A stretch of DNA of 64,000 nt from an uncultured Opitutia bacterium (GTDB lineage: Bacteria; Verrucomicrobiota; Verrucomicrobiia; Opitutales; Opitutaceae): contig CAIQQB010000106.1 in assembly GCA_903873805.1 (NCBI GenBank), forward strand, positions 1 through 64,000, written 5' to 3'. The position numbers and the translations under genes were made by a program. Below the pieces are notes generated by a model. The model searched no databases. It worked only from the letters and a program-made list of their open reading frames with translations, and had not been told where the DNA came from. Shown one piece after another: positions 8,616 to 17,538 of this stretch. Each line of letters begins with the position of its first letter. Position 1 is the stretch's first letter.

Positions 8616-9349
8616 GGCCGGGCCTCCACCAGCTGCACAAAGATGTCCTCGAGGTCCCGGGCGCCCGTGCATTCGCGCAGCTGGGCGAGGGTGCCCTCCG
8701 CGACGATCCGGCCGCCGTGGATGATCGCGATCGCATCGCAGAGCTTCTCCACCTCGCTCATCACGTGGGTCGAGAAGATGACGGTCTTGCCGCGGGCGCG
8801 GCAGTCGCGGACGAAGCCGACGATCGTGCGCGCTGTCAGCACGTCGAGCCCGAGCGTGGGCTCGTCGAAGATCATCACGGCGGGGTCGTGCACGAGGGTG
8901 CGCGCAATGGAGACCTTCTGCTTCATGCCGGTCGAGAGCTGGCCGCAGCGCCGGTCGCGGAATTCATTCATCGCGAGCAGCGTGAAGATCTCCTCCAGCC
9001 GGGCGCGCAGGGCGTTCTCGTCCAGCCCGTGCAGGCGGCCGAAATACTGGACCATCTCATACGCCGTGAGCCGGTCGTACAGTGCGGTGGCGGTGGAGAG
9101 GAAACCGACGCTGGCGCGCACCCGGTCCGGGGCCGCGACAATGTCATGGCCGCCCACCGTGGCGGTGCCGCCGCTGGGCCGGAGGATGGTGGCGAGCAGG
9201 CGCAGGCAGGTGGTCTTGCCCGCGCCGTTGACGCCGAGCAGGCCGAAGATCTGCCCCGGCTGGCAGCGGAAGCTCACGGCGTCCAGGGCGCGGATCTCGC
9301 CGCGCTTCCGGTCGTGGAACACCTTGGACAGCTCGTGGACTTCGATCAT
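8612..9349 (-). CDS. ABC transporter ATP-binding protein (NatA-like)
   Basis: A 245-aa ATPase. Walker A is GVNGAGKTT, the signature motif is LSTGMKQK, Walker B is VMIFDEPTLGLD, and the H-loop lies in VIFSTHVMSEVEKLCD. It energises the permease encoded immediately downstream with a 4-nt overlap. The start at 9349 (MIEVHELSKVF) is where homology begins; the open frame upstream is shadow. The two genes form a complete two-component exporter. Confidence 0.92.
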   Translation of the reverse strand: MIEVHELSKVFHDRKRGEIRALDAVSFRCQPGQIFGLLGVNGAGKTTCLRLLATILRPSGGTATVGGHDIVAAPDRVRASVGFLSTATALYDRLTAYEMVQYFGRLHGLDENALRARLEEIFTLLAMNEFRDRRCGQLSTGMKQKVSIARTLVHDPAVMIFDEPTLGLDVLTARTIVGFVRDCRARGKTVIFSTHVMSEVEKLCDAIAIIHGGRIVAEGTLAQLRECTGARDLEDIFVQLVEARP

Positions 9350-9377
9350 GCGGGGAAGGGTGGGGTGGCCCGGCGGT

Positions 9378-9875
9378 TCAGGGCGGGGGCGAAACCGGCG
9401 GCGTGCCGGCGGCGGCCCGGGGGGTGACCGTGATGGAACCGTTGTTCTCGAGAATGGCGAAATGCACCTCCGCCACGCTCGCGCATCCGGCCTGGCGGAG
9501 CGCCGCGTTGAGCTCGTGGTGCGTGAGCTGGGCGTGCGCCATCGCCTTTTCAAAAAGTCGGCCGTTGTGGATCAGGACCTCCGGCTGGCCCTCGACCCAG
9601 CGCTCCATCCGCTTGCTGCGGTAGGTCACATAGCCCATGAGAAAATTCAGGCAGATGAGCGTGGCGGCAGAAACGATGCCGGCGGTGACGGAGTTGTCCC
9701 CGCCGTTCATCGCGTTTTGCACCGCGTTGGAGAGCACCAGCAGCAGCACCAGGTCAAACGGGGCCAGTTGCCCGATCTGCCGCTTGCCGGAGAGCCGCAG
9801 CACGGCGATCAGGAACGCATAGACGATGATGGAGCGGACAATCAGCTCCCACCAGGGTACAGTCAGGTTCCACAT
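9378..9875 (-). CDS. DUF421 (YetF-like) membrane protein
   Basis: A 165-aa protein. The N-terminal helices (ELIVRSIIVYAFLIAVLRLS; FDLVLLLVLSNAVQNAM; AGIVSAATLICLNFLMGYV) are followed by the DUF421 soluble domain with GQPEVLIHNGRLFEKAMAHA and a C-terminal VHFAILENNGSITV strand. The LSGKRQIGQLAPFDLVLLLV motif is diagnostic of the family. The biochemical function of the family is poorly known. It ends 28 nt before the start codon of the ABC ATPase, so co-transcription with natAB is possible. Confidence 0.88.
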   Translation of the reverse strand: MWNLTVPWWELIVRSIIVYAFLIAVLRLSGKRQIGQLAPFDLVLLLVLSNAVQNAMNGGDNSVTAGIVSAATLICLNFLMGYVTYRSKRMERWVEGQPEVLIHNGRLFEKAMAHAQLTHHELNAALRQAGCASVAEVHFAILENNGSITVTPRAAAGTPPVSPPP

Positions 9876-9998
9876 GCGGGGCGACAATTGGCGGAATCCG
9901 GCGAAAGTCCATCCCCGGGTGAACCGGCCGGCCGGCTTGGCACAGAAAATGCGATTCCCGTGCTTGTCGCGCCTCACCGTGCGGCCCATGCTCGTTCC

Positions 9999-10484
9999 AT
10001 GCGCCCCCTTCCGCTCCTCCTCCTCGCCTTGCTCGCCGCCCCCGCCGCGCTGCCCGCCGCCGATGTCACGCTCGTTCGCGTCTGGCCGGGCTGGCGCGCC
10101 GCGGATTCGTTTTCCCGCCTCAGCGAGTATTTTTCCGGGCTGGAGAACGACGGCGGGCAGACGGTGCTGCGCTCGCAGCCGGCGGAGCGGGGGGGCTATT
10201 ATTTTCTCGTGCGCACGCAGACGGATGCGGCGGTGCCCGGCGCCCGGGTCGAGCTGCAGGTGCTGCTGCCGGGCGTGGAGAAACCGCGGACGTTCACCTT
10301 TCCCGCCGCGTTGCCCGCCGGCAGCCATGTGACGCTCGCGGGTCTGACTGGCTCCGACTGGCCCGGTGCCAAGACCGCACCGATTGCCTGGCACCTGGCC
10401 GTGCTTGATCCCAAGGGCGCCGTCCTCGCCACCACCCAGAGCTTCCTGTGGGCGAAGCCCGCCGCCGCCGTGGCGGCGAAATGA
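9999..10484 (+). CDS. Exported protein of unknown function
   Basis: A 161-aa protein with a signal peptide (MRPLPLLLLALLAAPAALPA). The mature part begins ADVTLVRVWPGWRAADSFSR and contains YYFLVRTQTDAAVPGARVEL and a predicted beta-rich body. It resembles short exported proteins of Opitutaceae but no named domain is recognised. It is probably periplasmic. It diverges from the DUF421 gene, and a repeat follows it. Confidence 0.75.
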   Translation: MRPLPLLLLALLAAPAALPAADVTLVRVWPGWRAADSFSRLSEYFSGLENDGGQTVLRSQPAERGGYYFLVRTQTDAAVPGARVELQVLLPGVEKPRTFTFPAALPAGSHVTLAGLTGSDWPGAKTAPIAWHLAVLDPKGAVLATTQSFLWAKPAAAVAAK

Positions 10485-10490
10485 CCAGGG

Positions 10491-10631
10491 GCTAATTTCT
10501 AATGACTAATCTCCCATGGCGATCCGTAGCACTGTAACCCACCGCTGGTGGAATCGCGCCACACCTTTGGCCCGACGGCCATTTCTTCTCTGCCTCCGCA
10601 CTTGGACATTAGTCCTTAGTCCTTAGACCTT
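10491..10631. repeat. Inverted-repeat element with CTAATGACTAAT / ATTAGTCCTTAGTCC arms, no gene inside
   Basis: The left arm GCTAATTTCTAATGACTAAT and the right arm CATTAGTCCTTAGTCCTTAG are inverted relative to each other around 95 nt of unremarkable sequence. The same arm words bracket the four-helix-bundle gene at 12161-12747. Confidence 0.75.
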
Positions 10632-10644
10632 CTTCCGCCTCCCC

Positions 10645-12138
10645 ATGCCTGACCTCTTCGCCAATTACGAACACGGGCGCTTCTACGACGAGATGTTCGC
10701 GTCGCCCGGGGTGCCGCGGCCGCATTACCAGCGGCTGTACGAGCGCTTCAACCAGCTCGAGGGCATGGGCGAGCTGCTCGCGCGCCAGCACACGGCCGAC
10801 CAGACGTTCGTCAACCGCGGCGTGACCTTCACGGTTTATTCCGACAACCGCGGCACCGAGAAGATTTTCCCGTTCGACCTGCTGCCGCGCATCGTGCCCG
10901 CCCACGAGTGGGCGCACCTCGAGCGCGGCCTCACCCAGCGGATGGCCGCCCTGAACCACTTTCTGGCCGACATCTATGGTCCGCAACGCATCCTCCAGGA
11001 GGGCATCGTGCCGCGCGAGATGGTCGAAACGTCGAAGCATTTCCGCCGCGAGATGGTGGGCTTCGCCATGCCCCGGGGGCTGTTTGTGCACATTAACGGC
11101 ACCGACCTGATCCGTGACGAAGCCGGCACCTACCGGGTGCTTGAGGACAATCTTCGCACGCCCTCGGGCGTCAGCTACGTGCTCGAGGACCGGCAGGTGA
11201 TGAAGCGCGTTTTCCCCAACCTCCTGCGCGACTACCGGGTGCGGCCGGTCGAGACCTACCCGTCGGATCTGCTCGCGCTCCTGCTCCACCTCGCGCCTGA
11301 CCACGTGCCCGAGCCGACGGTGGTGCTGCTCACGCCCGGCGTCTTCAACTCCGCCTACTTTGAGCACAGTTTTCTGGCGCGCCAGATGGGCATCGAGATC
11401 GTCGAGGGCAGCGATCTGGTCGTCGAAAACGACAAGGTCTACATGCGCCGCACCGGCGGCCTCGCGCCCGTCCATGTCATCTACCGCCGCATCGACGACG
11501 ATTTTCTCGACCCCACCGTCTTTCGCGAGGATTCGCTCCTCGGCGTGCCGGGACTCGTCAACGCCTACCGCAAGGGCAACGTCGCCCTCTGCAACCCGAT
11601 CGGCACCGGCGTGGCCGACGACAAGGCGATGTATTACTACGTCCCGCGGATGATCAAATTCTACCTCGGCGAGGACGCGATCCTGCCCAACGTGGAAACG
11701 TTTCTCTCTTCGGACGAAAAGGATCTCACCTACATTCTCGCCAACCTGCCAAAGCTGGTCGTCAAAAGCGTCAACGAGGCGGGCGGCTACGGCATGCTGG
11801 TCGGCCCGCACTCGACCCAGGCCCAAATCGAGGAGTTCCGGGCCAAGATCATCGACCATCCCCGCAACTTCGTCGCGCAGCCCACCATCGGCCTGTCGCG
11901 CTGCCCGGCGGTGTGTGGCGAGAGCATCGAGGGCCGCCACATCGACCTGCGTCCCTACATCCTCAACGGCAAAACCATCAAGATCATGCCCGGCGGCCTC
12001 ACCCGCGTTGCGCTCCGCCGCGGCTCGCTCGTGGTTAACTCCTCGCAGGGCGGCGGCTCGAAGGACACCTGGGTCCTCAGCAGCGACCTCACCCAACCGC
12101 CCTACTCGGTCCAGACCCAGGAGAAGATCATTGTGTGA
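10645..12138 (+). CDS. Circularly permuted type 2 ATP-grasp protein
   Basis: A 497-aa protein of the circularly permuted ATP-grasp family (former DUF404/DUF407). Recognisable blocks are [74 protein letters not shown] and a C-terminal [13 protein letters not shown]. These proteins are predicted to form peptide-like bonds on proteins or peptides and are normally encoded next to an alpha-E gene. Here the alpha-E gene follows at 12754 but is separated by an inserted four-helix-bundle gene. A fused ATP-grasp/alpha-E paralogue lies at 32260. Confidence 0.93.
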   Translation: MPDLFANYEHGRFYDEMFASPGVPRPHYQRLYERFNQLEGMGELLARQHTADQTFVNRGVTFTVYSDNRGTEKIFPFDLLPRIVPAHEWAHLERGLTQRMAALNHFLADIYGPQRILQEGIVPREMVETSKHFRREMVGFAMPRGLFVHINGTDLIRDEAGTYRVLEDNLRTPSGVSYVLEDRQVMKRVFPNLLRDYRVRPVETYPSDLLALLLHLAPDHVPEPTVVLLTPGVFNSAYFEHSFLARQMGIEIVEGSDLVVENDKVYMRRTGGLAPVHVIYRRIDDDFLDPTVFREDSLLGVPGLVNAYRKGNVALCNPIGTGVADDKAMYYYVPRMIKFYLGEDAILPNVETFLSSDEKDLTYILANLPKLVVKSVNEAGGYGMLVGPHSTQAQIEEFRAKIIDHPRNFVAQPTIGLSRCPAVCGESIEGRHIDLRPYILNGKTIKIMPGGLTRVALRRGSLVVNSSQGGGSKDTWVLSSDLTQPPYSVQTQEKIIV

Positions 12139-12160
12139 CCGCGCCCCCGCGCGGCGCGGG

Positions 12161-12747
12161 AAGGACTAAGGTCTAATGACAAATATCTAATTACGATCCA
12201 ACGAAACATCCGAACACTTGAGACTACCTTAACAAGCTTCTCGCCCTCGCATTGCGCTCTCCCAATTCAAGACCCCCATTGTCTCAAAGCCGTTTCGCAC
12301 CGTCAGACCCGAGCAAATGAAAACCACCCGCTACGATCTTGAGGAACGCACTTCGCTATTCGGCGAAGCGGTGATCGAATTTTGCCTGGGTCTTCCCGCG
12401 ACGCCGGTCACGGCTCCGCTGATCAACCAGTTGGTCCGGGCCGCCACGAGCATCGGTGCAAATTACTGCGAAGCCGACGATACCGAGTCGAAAAAAGATT
12501 TCCGCCACAAGGTCAGTATCTGTCGGAAGGAAGCGCGTGAAACCAAATTCTGGTTGCGGATGATCGCCAAGGCCATCCCCAGCAACAAAACATCTGCGCG
12601 CAAACTTTGGCGGGAAGCGAAAGAACTGCACCCCATCTTCGTCGCGAGCGTCCGCACCTCCGACCGGAACCTCCACCTGACCGCCTTCACCCAGTCCGCC
12701 GCCTGATCAGCCCGACCTTAGTCCTTCGTCCTTAGACCTTAGTCATT
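12161..12747. mobile_element. Putative gene-bearing inverted-repeat element
   Basis: AAGGACTAAGGTCTAATGAC at 12161-12180 is answered by the inverted words CCTTCGTCCTTAGACCTTAG and TCATT at about 12723-12747. Between them lies a single gene for a four-helix-bundle protein. The element interrupts the usual ATP-grasp/alpha-E gene pair, and an empty element with the same arm words lies upstream at 10491-10631. Mobility is inferred, not shown: no transposase and no clear target-site duplication was seen. Confidence 0.55.
12317..12706 (+). CDS. Four-helix-bundle protein (S23/23S rRNA intervening-sequence family)
   Basis: A 129-aa, mostly helical protein. Motifs of the S23 family are visible: a short N-terminal YDLEERT region, LINQLVRAATSIGANYCEAD, the charged stretch KKDFRHKVSICRKEARETKF and the WLRMIAKA helix. 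Family members occur in 23S rRNA intervening sequences, as Avd accessory proteins of diversity-generating retroelements, and as many free-standing genes of unknown role. No reverse transcriptase or rRNA is present here. The flanking inverted repeats and the lower GC than neighbouring genes suggest acquisition. Confidence 0.88.
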   Translation: MKTTRYDLEERTSLFGEAVIEFCLGLPATPVTAPLINQLVRAATSIGANYCEADDTESKKDFRHKVSICRKEARETKFWLRMIAKAIPSNKTSARKLWREAKELHPIFVASVRTSDRNLHLTAFTQSAA

Positions 12748-12753
12748 CCACCC

Positions 12754-13740
12754 ATGCTTTCCCGCGTCGCCAACCTCATCTACTGGATGGCCCGCCAGCT
12801 TGAGCGGGCCGAGAACACCGCGCGCATCGTCGATGTCAACGCGCAGCTCGTACTCGATCTCCAGTCGCGCCAGGCCGCCGACGACCCGCGCTCGTGGGCC
12901 CCTCTCGTCTTCGTCTCCGGCAGCGAGGAACAGTTTCACAAGCTCCACGGCGAGACCGTCACCGAGCGCGCCGTCGTCGAATACATGCTTTTCGACCGCC
13001 GCAACCCGAGCTCGATCATCTCCTGCGTCAGCCAGGCCCGGGAAAACGCCCGTTGCATCCGCGACCTCATCTCCAGCGAGGTCTGGGAGACCCTGAACAC
13101 CTTTTTCCTCAAGCTGAACGAGGACGACTACACCCGCTACGCGCAGACCGGTTCCGCCGAATACCTCAGCGGCGTGAAGACGCAGATCCAGCTTTTCTAC
13201 GGCGTGGCCGCCTCGATGCTGCCGCGCGGCGACGCCTGGTGGTTCTTCGAGCTCGGCCGCCACCTCGAGCGCGCCGACAACGTCTCCCGCATCATCGACG
13301 TGAAATACTACATGCTGCTGCCCGATGTCAGCGTGGTCGGCACCTCCCTCGACATGGTGCAGTGGGCCTCGGTGCTCCGCTCCTGCTCCGGCTTCGAGGC
13401 GTTCCGCCGCAGCCGCCGCGGCCAGCTCAACCTCGAGCGGGTCGTGGACTACCTGCTGCGCGACGAGCTGTTTCCCCGCAGCATCCTCTTCTCCGTCGCC
13501 GAAGCCGAGCAGGCGCTGGTCCACATCGCCGCGGCCGCTCCGCATTCGCAGGAAAATCCCGCCAGCCAGCTCACCGTCGCGCTGCGCACGGAACTGGAGC
13601 AGACCGACACCACCACGGTCATCGCCGACGGCCTCCATGAGTTTCTCGACGGCATCCAGCTCAAGATTGAGGGCATTCACGCCGCCGTGCAGTCCACGTT
13701 CATCGACTACCCGGTCGCCGGCGCCAAAGTCCTCGCCTGA
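12754..13740 (+). CDS. Alpha-E domain protein (DUF403)
   Basis: A 328-aa all-helical protein. It opens with MLSRVANLIYWMARQLERAE, the family signature, and repeats the pattern at WWFFELGRHLERADNVSRII. Alpha-E proteins are encoded beside permuted ATP-grasp enzymes and often transglutaminase-like proteases; the set is predicted to make or attach a peptide tag. No transglutaminase gene is present in the window. The gene starts 7 nt after the right arm of the inverted-repeat element and probably shared an operon with the ATP-grasp gene before the insertion. Confidence 0.93.
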   Translation: MLSRVANLIYWMARQLERAENTARIVDVNAQLVLDLQSRQAADDPRSWAPLVFVSGSEEQFHKLHGETVTERAVVEYMLFDRRNPSSIISCVSQARENARCIRDLISSEVWETLNTFFLKLNEDDYTRYAQTGSAEYLSGVKTQIQLFYGVAASMLPRGDAWWFFELGRHLERADNVSRIIDVKYYMLLPDVSVVGTSLDMVQWASVLRSCSGFEAFRRSRRGQLNLERVVDYLLRDELFPRSILFSVAEAEQALVHIAAAAPHSQENPASQLTVALRTELEQTDTTTVIADGLHEFLDGIQLKIEGIHAAVQSTFIDYPVAGAKVLA

Positions 13741-13781
13741 ACGACGCTTGCCGCCGGCCCCGCGCCGCGCAACGTCAGGCT

Positions 13782-14789
13782 GTGCCCACCGCACCCACCT
13801 GGACTCCGTTCGCTCCTGTCCCCGGCCTGCCGCCGCTGACCCCGGGCGTGCTCGCCGAGATTCTTGACGGCGGCCAGGCCTTCCGCTGGCACCGCGCACC
13901 GGACTCGGATGTCGGCGCGGTGTCCTCATCCCGCGCTGACTCCGCCATCTGGCGCGGCCAGTGGTCCGACCACACCGCCCTCCTCCGTCGCACTTCCACG
14001 GGTGCGTTGGAATGGTCCGCCCCCGCCCAACTCGCCCCCCGGGTCGGCGCCGCCCTCCCGCGCTACCTCGCCGCCGACCGCGACTGGCTGGCCTTGAGCG
14101 ACTCGCTGCCGTGGCGCAGCGACGCCCACCTCGCCCAATGCCTCGCGGCCTTTCCGGGTCTGCGAATTCTCCGCCAGCCCTTCGGCGAAACGCTGCTCGG
14201 CTTCCTCTGCAGCGCCACGAAACAGATCGTCCAAATCAAGCAGATGCTCGCCCTGCTCGCCGAGCGGCACGGCTCCACGAGCCATTGTAGGGCGGGGTCG
14301 CCGAACCCCGCCGGGAGCGATTTACCCCGGGTCGAAGCGGCGGGGTTCGGAGACCCCGCCCTACATTTCCACCGCCTCCCCACCTGGCCCGAACTCGCCG
14401 CCCTCCCCGAAGCCAATCTCCGCGCCTGCCAGTTCGGTTTCCGCGCCGGCTTCATCCACGGGACGGCACAGTTTCTCGCCGCGCGTCCCGGCTGGCTCGA
14501 GGAAATCGAAACGCTGCCCTACCCGGCGGCCAAGGCCCGGCTGCTCGAACTTCCGGGCGTGGGTGAAAAGATCGCCGACTGTGTGCTGCTCTTTGGCGCG
14601 GGCCGGCTGGAGGCATTTCCGGTGGACACGTGGATCTTGCAGGCGATGGCGGCTCGCTACGGGCTGACCGGCTGGAAGCCCGCGCAGGTCGCACAGTTCG
14701 GCCGCGCCCATTTCGGCCCCCTCGCCGGCCTCGCCCAGCAGTTCCTCTTCGCCCACGAACGCCGCGCCGCCAAAGGCGCCGCTGGTTGA
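13782..14789 (+). CDS. OGG1-type 8-oxoguanine DNA glycosylase/AP lyase
   Basis: A 335-aa protein with an OGG_N-like N-terminal part and an HhH-GPD domain. The helix-hairpin-helix is LELPGVGEKIADCVLLFG, where Lys263 matches the catalytic lysine of human OGG1 (GTKVADC). Asp282 in FPVDTW matches its catalytic aspartate. CSATKQIVQIKQML corresponds to the CSSNNNIARI helix. It would excise oxidised guanine from DNA. A GTG start at 13782 is used. Residues about 169-195 are encoded by a palindromic repeat inserted in frame in a loop between these motifs. Confidence 0.85.
   Translation: MPTAPTWTPFAPVPGLPPLTPGVLAEILDGGQAFRWHRAPDSDVGAVSSSRADSAIWRGQWSDHTALLRRTSTGALEWSAPAQLAPRVGAALPRYLAADRDWLALSDSLPWRSDAHLAQCLAAFPGLRILRQPFGETLLGFLCSATKQIVQIKQMLALLAERHGSTSHCRAGSPNPAGSDLPRVEAAGFGDPALHFHRLPTWPELAALPEANLRACQFGFRAGFIHGTAQFLAARPGWLEEIETLPYPAAKARLLELPGVGEKIADCVLLFGAGRLEAFPVDTWILQAMAARYGLTGWKPAQVAQFGRAHFGPLAGLAQQFLFAHERRAAKGAAG
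14287..14366. repeat. Palindromic GTAGGGCGGGG repeat inserted in frame in the glycosylase gene
   Basis: TGTAGGGCGGGGTC begins the element and GACCCCGCCCTACA closes it; inner arms GGGTTCGGAGACCCC and GGGGTCGCCGAACCCC pair. The total of 80 nt replaces a loop of the OGG1-type gene without a stop codon. Confidence 0.85.
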
Positions 14790-14849
14790 CTGGAGTCAAA
14801 AGCAACTTGCCAATGCGCCCTGGCTGGCTACCCGTGGAGGATGGGCAGC

Positions 14850-15083
14850 GTGAAAGAAATTTTTGCCAGCGAATCCTGGAGCCGGTTTCGGAATCTGCAC
14901 CGACCCCGGAAGCCCCAGATCGGCGGCGTCTGCGCGGCTCTGGGCGGAGTGACTCCCTTTGCCGCCTGGATGTGGCGCGTCCTGTTTTGCGCCAGCTTAT
15001 GGCTGTGGGGTCTCGGCTTGGTCTCATATGTGATACTCTGGATCTGCATCCCCCGCGAGGGCGACGCCGACCACGGCGCTTGA
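14850..15083 (+). CDS. PspC domain membrane protein
   Basis: A 77-aa PspC-type protein. The domain reads PQIGGVCAALGGVTPFAAWM, then a transmembrane helix (LFCASLWLWGLGLVSYVILW) ending in ICIPRE, which matches the LYLILWLIMPE end of PspC. GTG at 14850 is preferred as start because GGAGG at 14836-14840 then has a 9-nt spacer, while the ATG at 14841 is immediately next to it. PspC proteins take part in envelope-stress responses; no other psp gene is nearby. Confidence 0.8.
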   Translation: MKEIFASESWSRFRNLHRPRKPQIGGVCAALGGVTPFAAWMWRVLFCASLWLWGLGLVSYVILWICIPREGDADHGA

Positions 15084-15104
15084 TTCTCTTTTCGGCAGTT
15101 CAAT

Positions 15105-15240
15105 CCAACCACGGATTGCATAGATAACACGGATACAGGGTATTGAGAAATATCGATCCGCAATCCTCTCGGCTGCGGCGTAAAAGCTAGAATAGCTGCA
15201 TTGGATTGATCATCCATGCACATCCGTGAAATCCGTGTTC
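15105..15240. repeat. Inverted repeat with CACGGAT-type arms
   Basis: CCACGGATTGCATAGATAAC plus ACGGAT on the left is answered by ATCCATGCACATCCGTGAAA plus TCCGTG on the right. It fills much of the 339-nt spacer 15084-15422, in which no gene was seen. Confidence 0.7.
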
Positions 15241-15422
15241 ACAATTGCACCTTTCGGATGAAATCGGCGCACTCGGCGCATAGGGGTCAACGTACTGTAT
15301 GTCGCGGTCCCACTCCCATCGGGCAACGTCCGTTCTTACCGATCTGTCGTTCGCTCGCCTCAAATCGGGGGTTGCCGGATTGTGCGAGGAAGCCTATCAG
15401 ACGCGGCCAACCCCATCGCCCC

Positions 15423-16871
15423 ATGGCTGTCCCCTCGCGCCGTTCCTTTCTGAAAACCTTTTCGCTCGCCGCCGCCGGTGCCGCGCTTTCCCCGCGCGCG
15501 TGGGCGCAGGTCGCCGGCGCCAACACGGACATCCGGCTCGGCATCGCCGGCCTCAACGGCCGGGGCAAGGATCTGATCCGGGAGTTTGGCGCGCTGCCGG
15601 GCGTGCGGATCGTGGCGCTCTGCGACGCCGATTCCGCGGTGCTGGCCGCTGCGGCCCAGGCCCGGCGCGACGCGGGTGGGGAGGTGCGCACGTTTGCCGA
15701 CCTGCGCGAGCTGCTCGCGCAAAAGGACATCGACGCGATCGCGCTCGCCACCCCCAACCATCTCCACGCGCTTCAGGCCGTCTGGGCCTGTCAGGCTGGC
15801 AAGGATGTCTACCTCGAGAAACCTGTCTCCCACAACCTGTGGGAGGGCCGGAAGATCGTCGAGGCTGCGACCAAATACCAGCGCGTGGTGCAGGCCGGTT
15901 CGCAGTGCCGCTCCAGTGACAGCCTCGCCGAGGCCGTCGAGTGGGTGCACGCGGGCAACCTCGGCAAAATCACGTCGGCGCGCGGGCTCTGCTACAAGCG
16001 CCGCGCCAGCCTCGGGCTGACCGCCAGCCCGCCGCCCGTGCCCGCGACGGTTAACTACGACCTCTGGTGCGGGCCCGCGCCGCTGGTGTCGCCGCACCGC
16101 GCGAAATTCCACTACGACTGGCACTGGTTCTGGGCCACCGGCAACGGCGACCTCGGCAACCAGGGCGTGCACCAGCTCGACATCGCGCGCTGGTTCCTCG
16201 GCGAGGCCGCGCCGGCCCCGCGCGTGCTCACCGTCGGCGGGCGCCTCGGCTACACCGACGACGGCGAAACTCCGAACACGCTGCTCGTCTGGCATGACTA
16301 CGCCGCCGCGCCGCTGCTGTTCGAGGTGCGCGGCCTTCCCGCCCGCACGGGCGCCAGCGCGATGGACAGCTTCCAGGGCGCCAGTATCGGCGTGATCGTG
16401 CAGTGCGAAGGCGGCAGCGTGGTGGTGCCCAGCTACACCACGGCCAACGCCCTCGACCGCGACGGCAAGCTGCTGAAAAAGTTCACTGGCGCGTCCAGCC
16501 ACGCGGGCAATTTTATCGACGTGGTCCGCAGCCGGAAGCTGTCCGACCTCCGCGCCCCGATCCAGGAGGGCCATGCTTCCGCCGCGCTCGCGCATCTCGC
16601 CAACATCTCGCACCGCCTCGGCCACGCCGCTGCGCCAGAGGCCGTGCGCGAACAGTTCCGGGCCAGCCCGGCGCTGACCGCGTCATTCGCCCGGCTGGCC
16701 GAACACCTGGCCGCCAACGCCGTGGATCTGGAGCAGACTCCGCTGACGCTCGGCCTGCCGCTGGCGTTCGACCCCGCGGCCGAGCGTTGCACCGGCGAAA
16801 ATGCCGCCGCCGCCAATGCACTCCTGACCCGCGAATACCGGAAACCCTACGTCGTGCCGGAGTCGGTGTGA
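15423..16871 (+). CDS. Gfo/Idh/MocA family oxidoreductase, Tat-exported
   Basis: A 482-aa protein. The N-terminus is a twin-arginine signal (SRRSFLKTFSLAAAGAALSP). The Rossmann fold follows (RLGIAGLNGRGKDLIREFG, with the VALCDAD strand), then the family motif VYLEKPVSHN and the C-terminal substrate domain with DIARWFLGE. Such exported Gfo/Idh/MocA proteins are highly expanded in Verrucomicrobiota and Planctomycetota and act on sugars or sugar derivatives with NAD(P). The start at 15423 puts the RR motif at residue 6. The sugar substrate cannot be read from the sequence. Confidence 0.9.
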   Translation: MAVPSRRSFLKTFSLAAAGAALSPRAWAQVAGANTDIRLGIAGLNGRGKDLIREFGALPGVRIVALCDADSAVLAAAAQARRDAGGEVRTFADLRELLAQKDIDAIALATPNHLHALQAVWACQAGKDVYLEKPVSHNLWEGRKIVEAATKYQRVVQAGSQCRSSDSLAEAVEWVHAGNLGKITSARGLCYKRRASLGLTASPPPVPATVNYDLWCGPAPLVSPHRAKFHYDWHWFWATGNGDLGNQGVHQLDIARWFLGEAAPAPRVLTVGGRLGYTDDGETPNTLLVWHDYAAAPLLFEVRGLPARTGASAMDSFQGASIGVIVQCEGGSVVVPSYTTANALDRDGKLLKKFTGASSHAGNFIDVVRSRKLSDLRAPIQEGHASAALAHLANISHRLGHAAAPEAVREQFRASPALTASFARLAEHLAANAVDLEQTPLTLGLPLAFDPAAERCTGENAAAANALLTREYRKPYVVPESV

Positions 16872-16902
16872 GCGACTCCGCCAGTGTCTGGCGCCCGCCC
16901 TC

Positions 16903-17514
16903 TCAGTGCGCAGCGGCCGGGGCGGCCTTCGGGGTGAAGGAGAAGGAAAAATTGGCCGTCAGGATGGTGAAGGGTATGCCGGGCTCGGCGGTCACGCCCG
17001 ATTGCAGGATATGGGTGGTGGTGCGGTTGCCAGTGGCGGGCGTCGTGGTTTCCACGGTCACTTGGTAGCTGATGTTGCCGTCGGGGAGCTTGTGCGGCAG
17101 AACCTTGCCGGACTGGCCGTCGCCGAGCGCGAGCACGGTGGTCTGGTCAAAGTCCATGGCGACGGGCTGCTCGACCGTGCGGTTGCCGATCTTGAACCCC
17201 GCCTGGCCCTGAAGGAAGCGCGGCGTCGTGCCCCCGGTGTCCTTGAGGTGCACCGTGAGGTTAACGCCGTCCTTGGTGAGCTGGAGGGTCTGCGCGGTGG
17301 CGTTGTAGTCACCGACGATCCAGCCGGCAAACGTCTCCCCGGTAGTGACCCACTCCGGCGCGTCGGGCGCGGCGGTATCGGCGAGCCCGAAGAGGGTCTT
17401 GTCGAGGGCCGTCAGCACGCCGCGAAATTCGATTTCGGCCCGGGCCAGCGCGGCGCTGAGCAGCAGCAGGGCGAAAATCCGGAAGGGCAACAGGGAGGCA
17501 GCAGGGCGGCGCAT
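16903..17514 (-). CDS. Exported protein of unknown function
   Basis: A 203-aa protein with a signal peptide (PFRIFALLLLSAALARA). The mature protein begins EIEFRGVLTALDKTLFGLAD and is rich in Thr and Gly, with repeated beta-strand patterns such as FAGWIVGDYNATAQTLQLTK. No known domain is recognised. It lies 24 nt downstream of a divergent-function hydrolase-gene cluster but on the same strand as that hydrolase, so it may be the last gene of that operon. Confidence 0.75.
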   Translation of the reverse strand: MRRPAASLLPFRIFALLLLSAALARAEIEFRGVLTALDKTLFGLADTAAPDAPEWVTTGETFAGWIVGDYNATAQTLQLTKDGVNLTVHLKDTGGTTPRFLQGQAGFKIGNRTVEQPVAMDFDQTTVLALGDGQSGKVLPHKLPDGNISYQVTVETTTPATGNRTTTHILQSGVTAEPGIPFTILTANFSFSFTPKAAPAAAH

Positions 17515-17538
17515 GACAGTGGGACGGATATGGACGGT

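Noticed and set aside
8643-9998. N-terminal extension of the exported protein ending at 10484
   Set aside because: The open frame runs antisense through the ABC ATPase and DUF421 genes; the signal peptide at 9999 marks the real start.
13782-14789. OGG1-type gene as a pseudogene because of the repeat insertion
   Set aside because: The frame is open throughout and the catalytic Lys and Asp are in place.
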